Made by a program: the position numbers and the translations under genes | Notes under the pieces: generated by a model | What the model was told of the DNA's origin: nothing | What the model saw: only the letters and a program-made list of their open reading frames with translations | Databases searched by the model: none | Shown here: piece after piece, positions 1 through 9,187 of the stretch | Position numbering within the stretch: the first letter of the stretch is position 1 | Layout: the number at the start of each line of letters is the position of its first letter | From: Actinomycetes bacterium | Lineage (GTDB): Bacteria > Actinomycetota > Actinomycetes > Actinomycetales > Cellulomonadaceae | Reading direction: 5' to 3' | Length of the DNA stretch: 14,018 nucleotides | NCBI GenBank assembly: GCA_023388235.1 | Contig: JAEWGQ010000183.1 | Coordinates: 1 to 14,018 of the forward strand

Positions 1-2
1 AG

Positions 3-2958
<2,956 letters not shown>

Positions 2959-2980
2959 GCCCCGTCTGAACCCGCACCAC

Positions 2981-3017
2981 CGGACGCCCCGGACCCGCCA
3001 CGGGTCCGGGGCGTCCG
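2981..3017 (+). terminator. Strong hairpin terminator after nrdF
   Basis: This is a perfect 17-bp GC-rich inverted repeat (2981-2997 with 3001-3017) around a 3-nt loop, 22 nt after the nrdF stop. There is no T-run, which is common for actinobacterial hairpin terminators. It separates the nrd operon from the next unit. Confidence 0.85.
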
Positions 3018-3092
3018 TCGTCGTCGGCCGCCGGCACGCGCCCGTGCACCTACCCAGGTCTCCCGGGCGGGCCGTCCGGACCCCCGGGTCCG

Positions 3093-3135
3093 CACTCACC
3101 GGGCCGCGGATCCGCCGGCGCCCGCCCGGTGAGTG
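3093..3135. repeat. 12-bp perfect inverted repeat, candidate operator or hairpin
   Basis: The arms are CACTCACCGGGC (3093-3104) and GCCCGGTGAGTG (3124-3135), separated by 19 nt. Arm centres are 31 bp apart, about three helical turns. The repeat ends 13 nt before a TACGTT -10-like hexamer, so it could be an operator for the HTH/IclR unit or a second read-through block after nrdF. Confidence 0.55.
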
Positions 3136-3148
3136 GTCCCGCTGCGCA

Positions 3149-3154
3149 TACGTT
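3149..3154 (+). promoter_or_regulatory. Candidate -10 element (TACGTT) for the HTH-IclR unit
   Basis: TACGTT fits the actinobacterial TAnnnT pattern and sits in a locally less GC-rich patch (GCATACGTTGCGAC). No good -35 is visible 16-19 nt upstream, so this is tentative. Confidence 0.35.
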
Positions 3155-3319
3155 GCGACAGCCCACCCGGGTGCTCGCGTCAGGGGCCGTCATCCCCGCG
3201 GCCGAGCAGGCAGCCCGGGTCGGCGAGTCCGGCATCGAGGGGGCCGGACGCGGGGCGCCGGCGCCGTGACGGGCCGGCGTCCCGCACCGCTCCCTCCCGA
3301 GCATCGAGGGGAGGCCGGG

Positions 3320-3784
3320 GTGGTCGACGACACTGCCGCCGGCAGGGGGACCGGGCCGCGGGACGCGGCGGACCGCCGGCGCGAGGTGCTGGTCATGGCG
3401 CGGCTCGGGCTGCCGCTGGACCTGGTGGCCCGGCGGGTGGGCCTGGGTGCGGAGACTGTGTCCCGGCTGGTCACGGGCACGCCGGCGACCGCGCGGGCGT
3501 GGGAGCGGATGCGCGGGACGTCCGCGCAGGTGCTCGCCCGCGCGGGCCTCGAGCCGGACCACGCCATCGCACGGACGCTCGGGCTGTCCCGGCACCGGGT
3601 GCAGCGCATCCGCCGCGCCGCCGGCGTCCCGGCGTGGCGTCCCTGGCCCGCGCCGCACGGCACGTACGCGCGCTGGCAGGTCTGCGTGTGCCGCGCGTGC
3701 GGCGACGCCCGCGTCCGGCACGACGCGCTGACCTACCCGGCACCCGCGGCCGTCGTGCCGGCCCGCGCGGCAGCCGGCAGCTGA
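3320..3784 (+). CDS. Uncharacterised small protein with two predicted helix-turn-helix segments and an HGT...CxCxxC motif
   Basis: I do not recognise this as a named family. It has 154 residues from GTG 3320, chosen because GAGGGGAGG (3306-3314) lies 5 nt before it. Residues about 22-52 (ending LVARRVGLGAETVSRLVTG) and about 79-104 (IARTLGLSRHRVQRIRRAAG) both read as helix-turn-helix segments. The C-terminal part has HGTYARWQVCVCRACGDARVRH, giving C122, C124, C127 and H134 as a possible zinc site. A similar HGT...CRCxxC signature recurs, from memory, in small actinobacterial and phage proteins. The IclR gene starts 18-27 nt downstream, so the two are probably co-transcribed. Inference: a cytoplasmic DNA-binding regulator or partner of the IclR protein. 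The long Arg/Pro-rich upstream extension from 3044 is not credible. Confidence 0.75.
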   Translation: MVDDTAAGRGTGPRDAADRRREVLVMARLGLPLDLVARRVGLGAETVSRLVTGTPATARAWERMRGTSAQVLARAGLEPDHAIARTLGLSRHRVQRIRRAAGVPAWRPWPAPHGTYARWQVCVCRACGDARVRHDALTYPAPAAVVPARAAAGS

Positions 3785-3811
3785 GCCCCGACACCGGAGG
3801 ACGTGGACGCG

Positions 3812-4621
3812 ATGAACCAGACACCCGAGGCCGTCGAGGCCGCGAGCCGCGGTGCGGGGCAGGCGGTGGGACGGTGCCTCGCGGTGCTGGACCACGTCCG
3901 CCGCGAGTCGGTGCGCCAGCGCGGGGTGACCGTCGCGGACCTCGCGTCCCGGTTCCGGATGCACCGCACGACGGCCGACGTGGTCGTCCAGACGATGACC
4001 CGGGCCGGCCTGCTGCGGCTGGACGACCGGGGGGTGGTGCGGCTGGGCGAGGCGACGGTGGTGCTGGCGCGCGCGTACACCGCGTCGCTCGGGCTGCGGG
4101 CCGCCGCCCAGGAGCCGCTGGCGGACCTCGCGGTCGCGAGCCGGGGCGTGTGCACGGTGGCCGTGCTCGACGGCGGTGACGTCCGCCGCGTGCACCGGGC
4201 CTCGGTCGCGGCGCCCGCGGCGGGGTCGGACGGCCGGCTCGAGGCGCACTGCTGCGCGGACGGCAAGGCGCTGCTCGCGTTCGCCACGCCGCAGGGCCTC
4301 GACGACTACCTCGACCGCGGGCTGCGGCGGCGGACGGCGCAGACGATCACGGACCCGCAGCGGCTGCGGCGGGACCTGGAGCTCGTCCGGGAGCGGGGCT
4401 TCGCGGTCGAGGACGGGGAGGCCCACCCGCGGCTGCGCGCCGTCGCCGCCCCGGTCCGGGACCGCGAGGGGCGCGTCGTGGCAGCGGTCGGCACGGCCGT
4501 CGCCAGCCACGAGATGCCGCCGCCGATGGTGCGGGTGCTCGCGGTCGCGACCATGAGCGCCGCGCAGCTGGTGTCCCGGGCGCTCGGCTGCCCGGCCACC
4601 GCGCCGCTCAGTCGCGGCTGA
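3812..4621 (+). CDS. IclR-family transcriptional regulator
   Basis: This is a DNA-binding regulator with an N-terminal winged HTH (about residues 15-80; recognition region LASRFRMHRTTADVVVQTM) and a C-terminal IclR effector-binding domain (about 85-258). The family signature is clear: an ADGKALLAF motif (about 149-157), followed by RDLELVRERGFAVEDGE and the AAPVRDREGRVVAAVG strand. IclR proteins act as dimers and tetramers, often controlling catabolic genes; the ligand here cannot be read. Length is 269 residues from ATG 3812. GGAGG at 3796-3800 is 11 nt from that ATG and only 2 nt from the alternative GTG 3803, which would add three residues. It lies just after the HTH/Cys protein gene. Its last 14 bp overlap the 3' end of the convergent lipoprotein gene. 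Confidence 0.93.
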   Translation: MNQTPEAVEAASRGAGQAVGRCLAVLDHVRRESVRQRGVTVADLASRFRMHRTTADVVVQTMTRAGLLRLDDRGVVRLGEATVVLARAYTASLGLRAAAQEPLADLAVASRGVCTVAVLDGGDVRRVHRASVAAPAAGSDGRLEAHCCADGKALLAFATPQGLDDYLDRGLRRRTAQTITDPQRLRRDLELVRERGFAVEDGEAHPRLRAVAAPVRDREGRVVAAVGTAVASHEMPPPMVRVLAVATMSAAQLVSRALGCPATAPLSRG

Positions 4622-4997
4622 GCGTCCCGATCTGCTGCCCGCCGACGTCGCGCACGGTCATGGTGTCGCCGTCGACCGTGACGCTCATCGCGCGGCTCAG
4701 CCAGTCGTCGACGCCCTCGCACGCCATCTGCGTCACGGCGAGCGGGCCGAGCTCGACGGCGCCGTCCGACTCCGTCCAGGACCCCGTGAGGCGGTTGCAC
4801 CCGTCGGTGCCGGAGACGGTGCCGTCGGCGGAGAGCTCGAGCGTCGGCGCCTCGCCCGCACCGGCCGGCGCGGTCCACGTGCCGGCGACCGTGCCGGGGC
4901 TGTCGGCGCCCGTCGGGTCGTCGCCGGCGCAGCCGGCGAGCAGCGCCAGGGCGGCGGCGGAGGTGAGCAGGAGGGCGGATCCACGTCGTGTCGGCAT
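4608..4997 (-). CDS. META (HslJ-like) domain lipoprotein
   Basis: This is a predicted exported lipid-anchored protein of 129 residues. The N-terminus MPTRRGSALLLTSAAALALL leads to the lipobox L20-A21-G22-C23. The mature part is one META domain: GTW near residue 39, DGCNRLTGSWT (65-75) and TQMAC (89-93). C67 and C93 are the usual conserved positions of this fold. META proteins include E. coli HslJ; their biochemical role is poorly defined, so no reaction is assigned. ATG 4997 is chosen because it gives a proper signal peptide; the frame starting at 5048 adds a basic non-signal stretch. There is no Shine-Dalgarno. TAGCGT ends 7 nt upstream of the ATG, which suggests a leaderless mRNA. The 3' end overlaps the convergent IclR gene. 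Confidence 0.9.
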   Translation of the reverse strand: MPTRRGSALLLTSAAALALLAGCAGDDPTGADSPGTVAGTWTAPAGAGEAPTLELSADGTVSGTDGCNRLTGSWTESDGAVELGPLAVTQMACEGVDDWLSRAMSVTVDGDTMTVRDVGGQQIGTLSRD

Positions 4998-5004
4998 GCG
5001 GCCC

Positions 5005-5010
5005 ACGCTA
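5005..5010 (-). promoter_or_regulatory. -10 element for the META lipoprotein gene, leaderless type
   Basis: Read on the minus strand, TAGCGT is followed by 7 nt and then the ATG at 4997. No Shine-Dalgarno intervenes, so transcription probably starts at or beside the start codon. I see no clear -35. Confidence 0.5.
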
Positions 5011-5178
5011 CGGACGCGTCGCGCGCGCAGGGCGGCGGCCGGGGCCACCTACGACCGCGTGCCACGGCGCTGCCAGCGCGAGCGCTCCCGGCTCCCGGAG
5101 GCCTGAGTGGTCCGGGCAGGTGGTCCGTGCCCCTGCGTAGGTGCCCTCCGGGTCGCTGGTGAGCCAGGCCTTCCTTTC

Positions 5179-5207
5179 TGGACGGGCGTGCCGGACGGGC
5201 CTAGCGT
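5179..5207 (+). promoter_or_regulatory. Promoter for the DUF1540 gene
   Basis: TGGACG (5179-5184, 4 of 6 matches to TTGACA) and TAGCGT (5202-5207) are 17 nt apart. The transcription start would be near 5214, giving a leader of about 36 nt that contains the Shine-Dalgarno. The octamer GGACGGGC occurs twice here (5180-5187 and 5193-5200). Confidence 0.5.
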
Positions 5208-5249
5208 CGGCCCGGTAGGCACAGCCGCCCCCTCACCCGGAGGTCTCCG

Positions 5250-5552
5250 ATGAGCACCCTCATGGACCAGCCGCCCGTCTCCGAGTGCTCGGTGGACGGC
5301 TGCTCGTACAACCACGACCACGCCTGCAACGCCGCCGCGATCACCGTCGGCGGATCGGGCGACGCGCAGTGCTTCACGTTCATCCCGCTGAGCGTCAAGG
5401 GCGGGCTCGACCGCGTGGTCTCCCACGTCGGCGCCTGCCAGCGGGTCGACTGCACGCACAACGAGCACCTGGAGTGCTCCGCCGACGCGGTGCGGATCGG
5501 TGCCGGGCACGACGTCGCCGACTGCCTGACGTTCCAGCCCGTCCCCGCCTGA
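5250..5552 (+). CDS. Tandem DUF1540-domain, cysteine-rich small protein
   Basis: This is a 100-residue protein made of two copies of the DUF1540 pattern. Copy 1 has C13, C18, C26 and C41 with CSYNHDHAC; copy 2 has C63, C68, C76 and C92 with CTHNEHLEC. The spacings are nearly identical (5, 8, 15 and 5, 8, 16), and each copy ends in a C-x-TF tail. There is no signal peptide or membrane segment, so it is probably cytoplasmic. Paired cysteines with nearby His (H22, H24, H70, H73) suggest metal binding, but no function is established for the family that I can name. The start is well set: GGAGGT (5239-5244) lies 5 nt before ATG 5250. It is a single-gene unit, convergent with the epimerase-like gene. 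Confidence 0.9.
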   Translation: MSTLMDQPPVSECSVDGCSYNHDHACNAAAITVGGSGDAQCFTFIPLSVKGGLDRVVSHVGACQRVDCTHNEHLECSADAVRIGAGHDVADCLTFQPVPA

Positions 5553-5603
5553 CGCACGGGCGCCCCGCCGGCGCGTGACGGCCGCCCGCGGCCTGCGCCG
5601 GCG

Positions 5604-5632
5604 CCCGCCCGGCCCTCGCGGCTCCGGGCGGG
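5604..5632. terminator. Hairpin between convergent DUF1540 and epimerase-like genes
   Basis: CCCGCCCGG (5604-5612) and CCGGGCGGG (5624-5632) form a 9-bp stem with an 11-nt loop. It sits 1 nt past the end of the minus-strand gene and 51 nt past the DUF1540 stop, so it could end both transcripts. The very high GC makes chance stems likelier. Confidence 0.5.
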
Positions 5633-5633
5633 G

Positions 5634-6299
5634 TCAGTCCTCGCGCTCGGTGGCGGCCGCCACCGCCGCGGCCACCGGGGTCGCGCCCTCGGTGAGCTCG
5701 AGCGTGAGCCCGGCGGTGCGCGGGTCGTCCGCGAGCGCGACGAGCACGGCCGCCACGTCGTCGCGCGGGACGCGGCCGCGCGGGACCTCGGGGCCGAGCC
5801 GGACGTGGCCGGTGCCGGGGTCGTCCGTGAGGGCGCCCGGCCGCAGGATCGTCCAGTCCAGGTCGCGGTGCCGCAGGTCCTCCTCGGCGGCGGTCTTGGC
5901 GCGCAGGTAGGCGGCGAAGACGTCGTCGGTGCCGGGTGGCGGTTCAGCCCCCGCGCCCATCGAGGACACCAGCAGGTACCGGCGGACGCCGGCGGCGGTG
6001 GCCGCGTCGGCGAGCAGCCCGGCGGCGGCGCGGTCCACGGTGTCCTTGCGGTCGGCCCCGCTGCCGGGACCGGCGCCCGCGGCGAACACGACGGCGTCCG
6101 CGCCGGCCAGGTGGGCGGTGAGCTCGGCGGCGTCGGCGGTCTCGAGGTCGAGCAGCACGGCGGTGGCGCCGTCGGCCTCGACGTCGGCGACGTGCGCGGC
6201 GTTGCGCACGATCGCGACCGGGGTGTCGCCGCGCTCCGCGAGCAGCCGGCTCAGGCGTCGGGCGATCTGCCCGTGGCCCCCGGCGATGGCGATGCGCAT
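5634..6299 (-). CDS. NAD(P)-binding atypical SDR / epimerase-like protein
   Basis: This is a cytoplasmic Rossmann-fold protein of 221 residues, the usual size for the NAD(P)H-binding (NmrA/SDR_a5-like) group. The N-terminal MRIAIAGGHGQIARRL carries the G-x-x-G-x-x-A dinucleotide loop (G7-G10-A13). VRN at 31-33 closes the second strand region, VVFAAGAGPG (70-79) matches the beta-4 segment, and LLVSSMGA (109-116) plus Y131-x3-K135 correspond to the catalytic Ser/Tyr/Lys region. LDWTILRPGALTDDP (147-161) is typical of this family. The substrate is unknown; members include flavin reductases, sugar-epimerase relatives and redox sensors. ATG 6299 starts directly at the Rossmann strand, whereas the frame from 6335 adds a low-quality extension. 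A TACCGT -10 ends 7 nt before this ATG, suggesting a leaderless transcript. Confidence 0.9.
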   Translation of the reverse strand: MRIAIAGGHGQIARRLSRLLAERGDTPVAIVRNAAHVADVEADGATAVLLDLETADAAELTAHLAGADAVVFAAGAGPGSGADRKDTVDRAAAGLLADAATAAGVRRYLLVSSMGAGAEPPPGTDDVFAAYLRAKTAAEEDLRHRDLDWTILRPGALTDDPGTGHVRLGPEVPRGRVPRDDVAAVLVALADDPRTAGLTLELTEGATPVAAAVAAATERED

Positions 6300-6306
6300 G
6301 CCCCCC

Positions 6307-6312
6307 ACGGTA
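6307..6312 (-). promoter_or_regulatory. -10 element for the epimerase-like gene, leaderless type
   Basis: On the minus strand TACCGT is followed by 7 nt and ATG 6299. The spacer is G-rich (six G and a C), but too close to the ATG to be a normal Shine-Dalgarno. No clear -35 is visible. Confidence 0.45.
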
Positions 6313-6363
6313 GGAGCGGTGGGCGCGGCCCGCACGGGGGGCCGTACTCCCGGGGCGTGGGGT

Positions 6364-6406
6364 GGCCGTCCGCCCCGGAGGGGGCACCGTGCGGGGGCGG
6401 ACGGCC
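6364..6406. repeat. 13-bp perfect inverted repeat
   Basis: GGCCGTCCGCCCC (6364-6376) and GGGGCGGACGGCC (6394-6406) flank a 17-nt loop. It lies 65 nt upstream of the epimerase-like start codon, in the gap after upp. It could terminate upp transcripts or be a regulatory site for the downstream promoter. Confidence 0.6.
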
Positions 6407-6414
6407 GGGCACGA

Positions 6415-6452
6415 CGCCGCCGGGGTCCAGGGGGCCGGTCCGTCCGGCGGCG
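6415..6452. repeat. 9-bp perfect inverted repeat beside the 6364-6406 hairpin
   Basis: CGCCGCCGG (6415-6423) pairs with CCGGCGGCG (6444-6452) across a 20-nt loop. It is 8 nt from the previous inverted repeat, so transcript from upp would meet two hairpins in a row. Confidence 0.4.
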
Positions 6453-6493
6453 CCGCGCACGTCACACGCTAGGCCGGGCGGGTACCCACCGGA

Positions 6494-6507
6494 CTACTCA
6501 TCAGTAG
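6494..6507. promoter_or_regulatory. Small AT-richer palindrome CTACT-N4-AGTAG, possible operator
   Basis: CTACTCATCAGTAG (6494-6507) stands out from the surrounding very GC-rich sequence. It resembles the dyad of a dimeric regulator, but I cannot name one. It is far from any start codon (about 195 nt upstream of the epimerase-like gene). Confidence 0.3.
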
Positions 6508-6645
6508 CGCACGCCGGTCCCGGGCCGGAGTTGAGTGCTCCGGGCGGTGCGGGTGCGGTGGTGACGCCCCGACCCGGGTGGAGATCAGGCGTCTCCCGGC
6601 GCGACCGGGCCGGGACTGGGTAGGGGTGCCGGGCGCCCGCTCGGG

Positions 6646-7281
6646 TCAGACGACGCCGTAGAGGCGGTCGCCGGCGTCTCCGAGGCCCGGCACGATGTAC
6701 GCCTTCTCGTTCAGGCGCTCGTCGACGGCGGCGACGACGACGGTCACGTCACCGCGGTCGCCGACGGCGTCCTCGACGACCTTGAGCCCCTCGGGCGCCG
6801 CCAGCAGGCAGACGGCGGTGACGTCCCGGGCGCCGCGCGCGAACAGGTAGTCGATGGCGGCCACGAGCGTGCCGCCGGTGGCGAGCATCGGGTCGACCAG
6901 GAAGCACTGCCGCCCGGTGAGGTCCTCGGGCAGCCGGTTGGCGTAGGTGACGGCCTCGAGGGTCGTCTCGTCGCGCTGCATGCCCAGGAACCCGACCTCG
7001 GCCGTCGGCATCAGGCGGGTCATGCCGTCGAGCATGCCGAGGCCGGCGCGCAGGATGGGCACGACGAGCGGCAGCGGCTCGGCGATCTTCACGCCGGTGG
7101 TCCGGGTGACCGGGGTCTCGATCTCGACCGGCTCGGTGCGCACGTCGCGGGTGGCCTCGTAGGCCAGCAGGGTGACGAGCTCGTCGACGAGCTTGCGGAA
7201 CGTCGGGGACGACGTGTCCTTGTTGCGGAGCACCGACAGCTTGTGGGCGACGAGCGGGTGGTCGGCGACGTGCAGGCGCAT
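6646..7281 (-). CDS. upp: Uracil phosphoribosyltransferase
   Basis: This cytoplasmic enzyme makes UMP from uracil and PRPP in pyrimidine salvage. Its 211 residues are the standard length. The N-terminal [13 protein letters not shown] (8-20) and FRKLVDEL are classic Upp features. [14 protein letters not shown] (74-87) is the dimer/PRPP-loop region, [10 protein letters not shown] (129-138) is the PRPP-binding motif, and [12 protein letters not shown] (195-206) is the uracil-binding segment. There is no Shine-Dalgarno; TAGGTT ends 6 nt before the ATG, so the mRNA is probably leaderless. It is a single-gene unit, divergent from the chemotaxis receptor gene. Confidence 0.98.
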   Translation of the reverse strand: MRLHVADHPLVAHKLSVLRNKDTSSPTFRKLVDELVTLLAYEATRDVRTEPVEIETPVTRTTGVKIAEPLPLVVPILRAGLGMLDGMTRLMPTAEVGFLGMQRDETTLEAVTYANRLPEDLTGRQCFLVDPMLATGGTLVAAIDYLFARGARDVTAVCLLAAPEGLKVVEDAVGDRGDVTVVVAAVDERLNEKAYIVPGLGDAGDRLYGVV

Positions 7282-7287
7282 GGGCTC

Positions 7288-7293
7288 AACCTA
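7288..7293 (-). promoter_or_regulatory. -10 element for upp, leaderless type
   Basis: On the minus strand TAGGTT lies 6 nt upstream of the upp ATG at 7281, with no ribosome-binding site between. This is the usual geometry of actinobacterial leaderless genes. No strong -35 is apparent. Confidence 0.6.
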
Positions 7294-7396
7294 CCGTGCG
7301 CGGGACCGCCCGCGGCGCCGTCCCGGCGGGCGGGCGCGGGTTGGGTCCTTCGTCCCGGCAGGCGGGTGGCGGGCCGCGACACGCTTGCCCGAGCGC

Positions 7397-7435
7397 GCGG
7401 CGACGACGAGGACCCCCTGCCTGTGTCGTCGCCGC
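7397..7435. repeat. 11-bp inverted repeat, inner part of a nested structure
   Basis: GCGGCGACGAC (7397-7407) pairs perfectly with GTCGTCGCCGC (7425-7435) across a 17-nt loop. Outside it, GGGTTGG (7338-7344) can pair with CCAACCC (7443-7449), so the whole stretch could form one folded element about 112 nt long. Confidence 0.5.
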
Positions 7436-7590
7436 CGCGCATCCAACCCCCGCGGCGCGGCGGGGTGCCGCGGCCTACCCGCGCGAGTGAAAAACCCCTC
7501 TGACCTGCACATTCATCCCGGCAAACCTCTCAACGCGCGCCGGCGGCGGTCGATCCTTCCTGCTGTACCCCCTCCTGAGGAAGGCCCGAC

Positions 7591-9171
7591 ATGGATCGTC
7601 ACGCCGCCACCCCGCTCCGCCACTCGCTCGCCACCAAGATGGTGGGGGCGGTGGCCGTCGCCGTCGTCGCGGGGGGTGCTGCCGGACTGCTCGGGCTGAA
7701 CGCCCTGTCGGGGTCGCGCGCGGGGCTCGAGGACCTGCGGGAGGTGCACGTCGAGCTCGTCCGCGCGGCCGGCGAGCTGGAGTCCGGGATCAAGGGCGCG
7801 CTCGCGTACAACACGGCCCTCACGCTGGCGCCCGAGGTGAACCCGACGGCGGCCCAGGACCGCGACGACGAGGTCGCCGCCGCGGACCAGGCGCTCGAGA
7901 CGCTGACGGGCCTGGACGTGCCGGACGCCCAGCAGTCGGAGATCGCCGAGGTCGCGGCCCAGTGGCAGACGGTGCGCGAGATCGTGCTGGACGACCTGTC
8001 GGACCTGCCTCCCGCGCAGATCGCCCCGGTCACGGAGCGGTACCAGCAGGCGAACGCGGCGCTCTCGGACGCGCTCGGCGGCCTGATCGACGAGGCGTAC
8101 ACGGAGATCGACGCCTCGATCGCGGACGCGGCGGACACCTCGACGCGCACCACCGTCGAGGTCGGGTCGCTGCTCGGCGTGGGGACCGTGGTCGCCCTCG
8201 GGCTGGGCCTGGGCCTGGGACGGCGGGTGCGGCGCCGGCTGGTGCAGGTGGACGACGTCGTCGAGGCCATCGCGGACCGCGACCTCACGCGGACCTGCGG
8301 GCTGACCGGCCGGGACGAGCTCGCCCGCCTGGGGGCGTCGCTCGACATCGCGCAGGCCGCCCTGCGGGAGACGCTCGCGGGGGTCGCGGGCACGACGCAG
8401 GACGTCTCGTCGGCGGTCGGCGTGCTCGCTGCCGCGTCCGCCGAGGTGGGCGCCGGGTCGGGCGCCACGAACGCGCAGGTCGGGGCGACCGCCGCGGCGG
8501 CGGAGCAGGTGTCGCGCAACGTGCAGGCCGTGGCGGCGGGCGCCGAGCAGATGGGCGCGAGCATCCGGGAGATCGCGCAGAACGCCAACGAGGCGGCGAA
8601 GGTCGCGGCGCAGGCGACCGACGCGGCGCAGAGCGCGAACCGCACGGTCGCGCAGCTCGGGACGAGCTCGACGGAGATCGGCAACGTCGTCAAGGTCATC
8701 ACGTCGATCGCGGAGCAGACGAACCTGCTCGCGCTCAACGCGACGATCGAGGCCGCGCGCGCCGGCGACGCGGGCAAGGGCTTCGCGGTGGTGGCCGGCG
8801 AGGTGAAGGAGCTGGCGCAGGAGACCGCGCGGGCGACGGAGGACATCGCGCGCCGGGTCGAGGCGATCCAGGCGGACTCCGAGCAGGCGATGAGCTCCAT
8901 CGGGGAGATCTCCCAGATCATCGCGACGATCAACGACTACCAGGGCGCCATCGCCTCCGCGGTGGAGGAGCAGACGGCCACGACGGCGGAGATGAGCCGC
9001 GGCGTGGCCGAGGCCGCCGCGGGGTCCGGGGAGATCGCGACCAACCTGACCGGCCTGTCGTCCGCGACCGCCGACGTCGCGTCGGTCGTCGACCGGGTGG
9101 ACGCCCAGGTGCGCGGGCTCGAGGGCACGTCGGGCGACCTGGGGCAGCGGGTGGCGTCCTTCCGGTTCTGA
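7591..9171 (+). CDS. Methyl-accepting chemotaxis protein
   Basis: This is a membrane chemoreceptor (526 residues) that signals through CheW/CheA to the flagellar motor. TM1 spans about residues 17-37 and TM2 about 191-210. Between them is a helical periplasmic-side/extracellular sensor of about 150 residues, of four-helix-bundle type by length and helical character. A HAMP domain follows (about 211-262), then a long cytoplasmic signalling coiled coil. The hairpin tip [18 protein letters not shown] (375-392) and [14 protein letters not shown] (397-410) are the universal signature. There is no CheR-docking pentapeptide; the protein ends VASFRF. The ligand is unknown. ATG 7591 follows GAGGAAGG by 6 nt. 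tadA starts 16 nt after its stop, so the two are probably co-transcribed although unrelated in role. Confidence 0.96.
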   Translation: MDRHAATPLRHSLATKMVGAVAVAVVAGGAAGLLGLNALSGSRAGLEDLREVHVELVRAAGELESGIKGALAYNTALTLAPEVNPTAAQDRDDEVAAADQALETLTGLDVPDAQQSEIAEVAAQWQTVREIVLDDLSDLPPAQIAPVTERYQQANAALSDALGGLIDEAYTEIDASIADAADTSTRTTVEVGSLLGVGTVVALGLGLGLGRRVRRRLVQVDDVVEAIADRDLTRTCGLTGRDELARLGASLDIAQAALRETLAGVAGTTQDVSSAVGVLAAASAEVGAGSGATNAQVGATAAAAEQVSRNVQAVAAGAEQMGASIREIAQNANEAAKVAAQATDAAQSANRTVAQLGTSSTEIGNVVKVITSIAEQTNLLALNATIEAARAGDAGKGFAVVAGEVKELAQETARATEDIARRVEAIQADSEQAMSSIGEISQIIATINDYQGAIASAVEEQTATTAEMSRGVAEAAAGSGEIATNLTGLSSATADVASVVDRVDAQVRGLEGTSGDLGQRVASFRF

Positions 9172-9187
9172 CCGCGAGGATGGCCGC

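Larger units (their letters stand above)
3018..3319. other. 302-bp non-coding leader region between the nrdF terminator and the HTH gene
   Basis: I see no convincing gene here. A frame is open from 3044 into the HTH gene, but the product upstream of GTG 3320 is Arg/Pro-rich and looks like out-of-gene translation. The region holds a 12-bp inverted repeat (3093-3135), a possible -10 (3149-3154) and the Shine-Dalgarno of the next gene (3306-3314). If the promoter is right, the 5' untranslated leader is about 160 nt. Confidence 0.5.
6300..6645. other. 346-bp gap between upp and the epimerase-like gene
   Basis: I see no credible gene or tRNA. The gap contains the probable leaderless promoter of the epimerase-like gene (6307-6312), two adjacent hairpins (6364-6406 and 6415-6452), a small palindrome (6494-6507) and CCGGAG-N7-CTCCGG (6525-6543). 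upp has no convincing terminator directly after its stop. Confidence 0.5.
7282..7590. other. 309-bp divergent region between upp and the chemotaxis receptor gene
   Basis: No gene is supported. It holds the upp -10 (7288-7293), nested inverted repeats (7338-7449), an AT-richer patch (about 7487-7540) that may include the receptor promoter, and the receptor Shine-Dalgarno GAGGAAGG (7577-7584). I could not identify a clear sigma-factor recognition pair for the receptor gene. Confidence 0.5.

Noticed and set aside
3044..3319. Longer start for the double-HTH gene
   Set aside because: The added residues are Arg/Pro-rich and noise-like, and GTG 3320 has a near-perfect Shine-Dalgarno 5 nt upstream.
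5049..5510. Minus-strand open frame over the DUF1540 gene
   Set aside because: It is antisense to a gene with a strong ribosome-binding site and a duplicated domain pattern; its own translation shows no family features.
6336..6645. Possible tRNA or small gene after upp
   Set aside because: I could not build a cloverleaf, and the open frames have no Shine-Dalgarno or recognisable product.
7520..7527. GGCAAACC, an 8-mer also found in c-di-GMP-I (GEMM) riboswitches, upstream of the chemoreceptor gene
   Set aside because: The other hallmarks are missing: no GNRA-capped helix next to it and no ACGCAAAGCC-like segment downstream. A covariance-model search would settle it.
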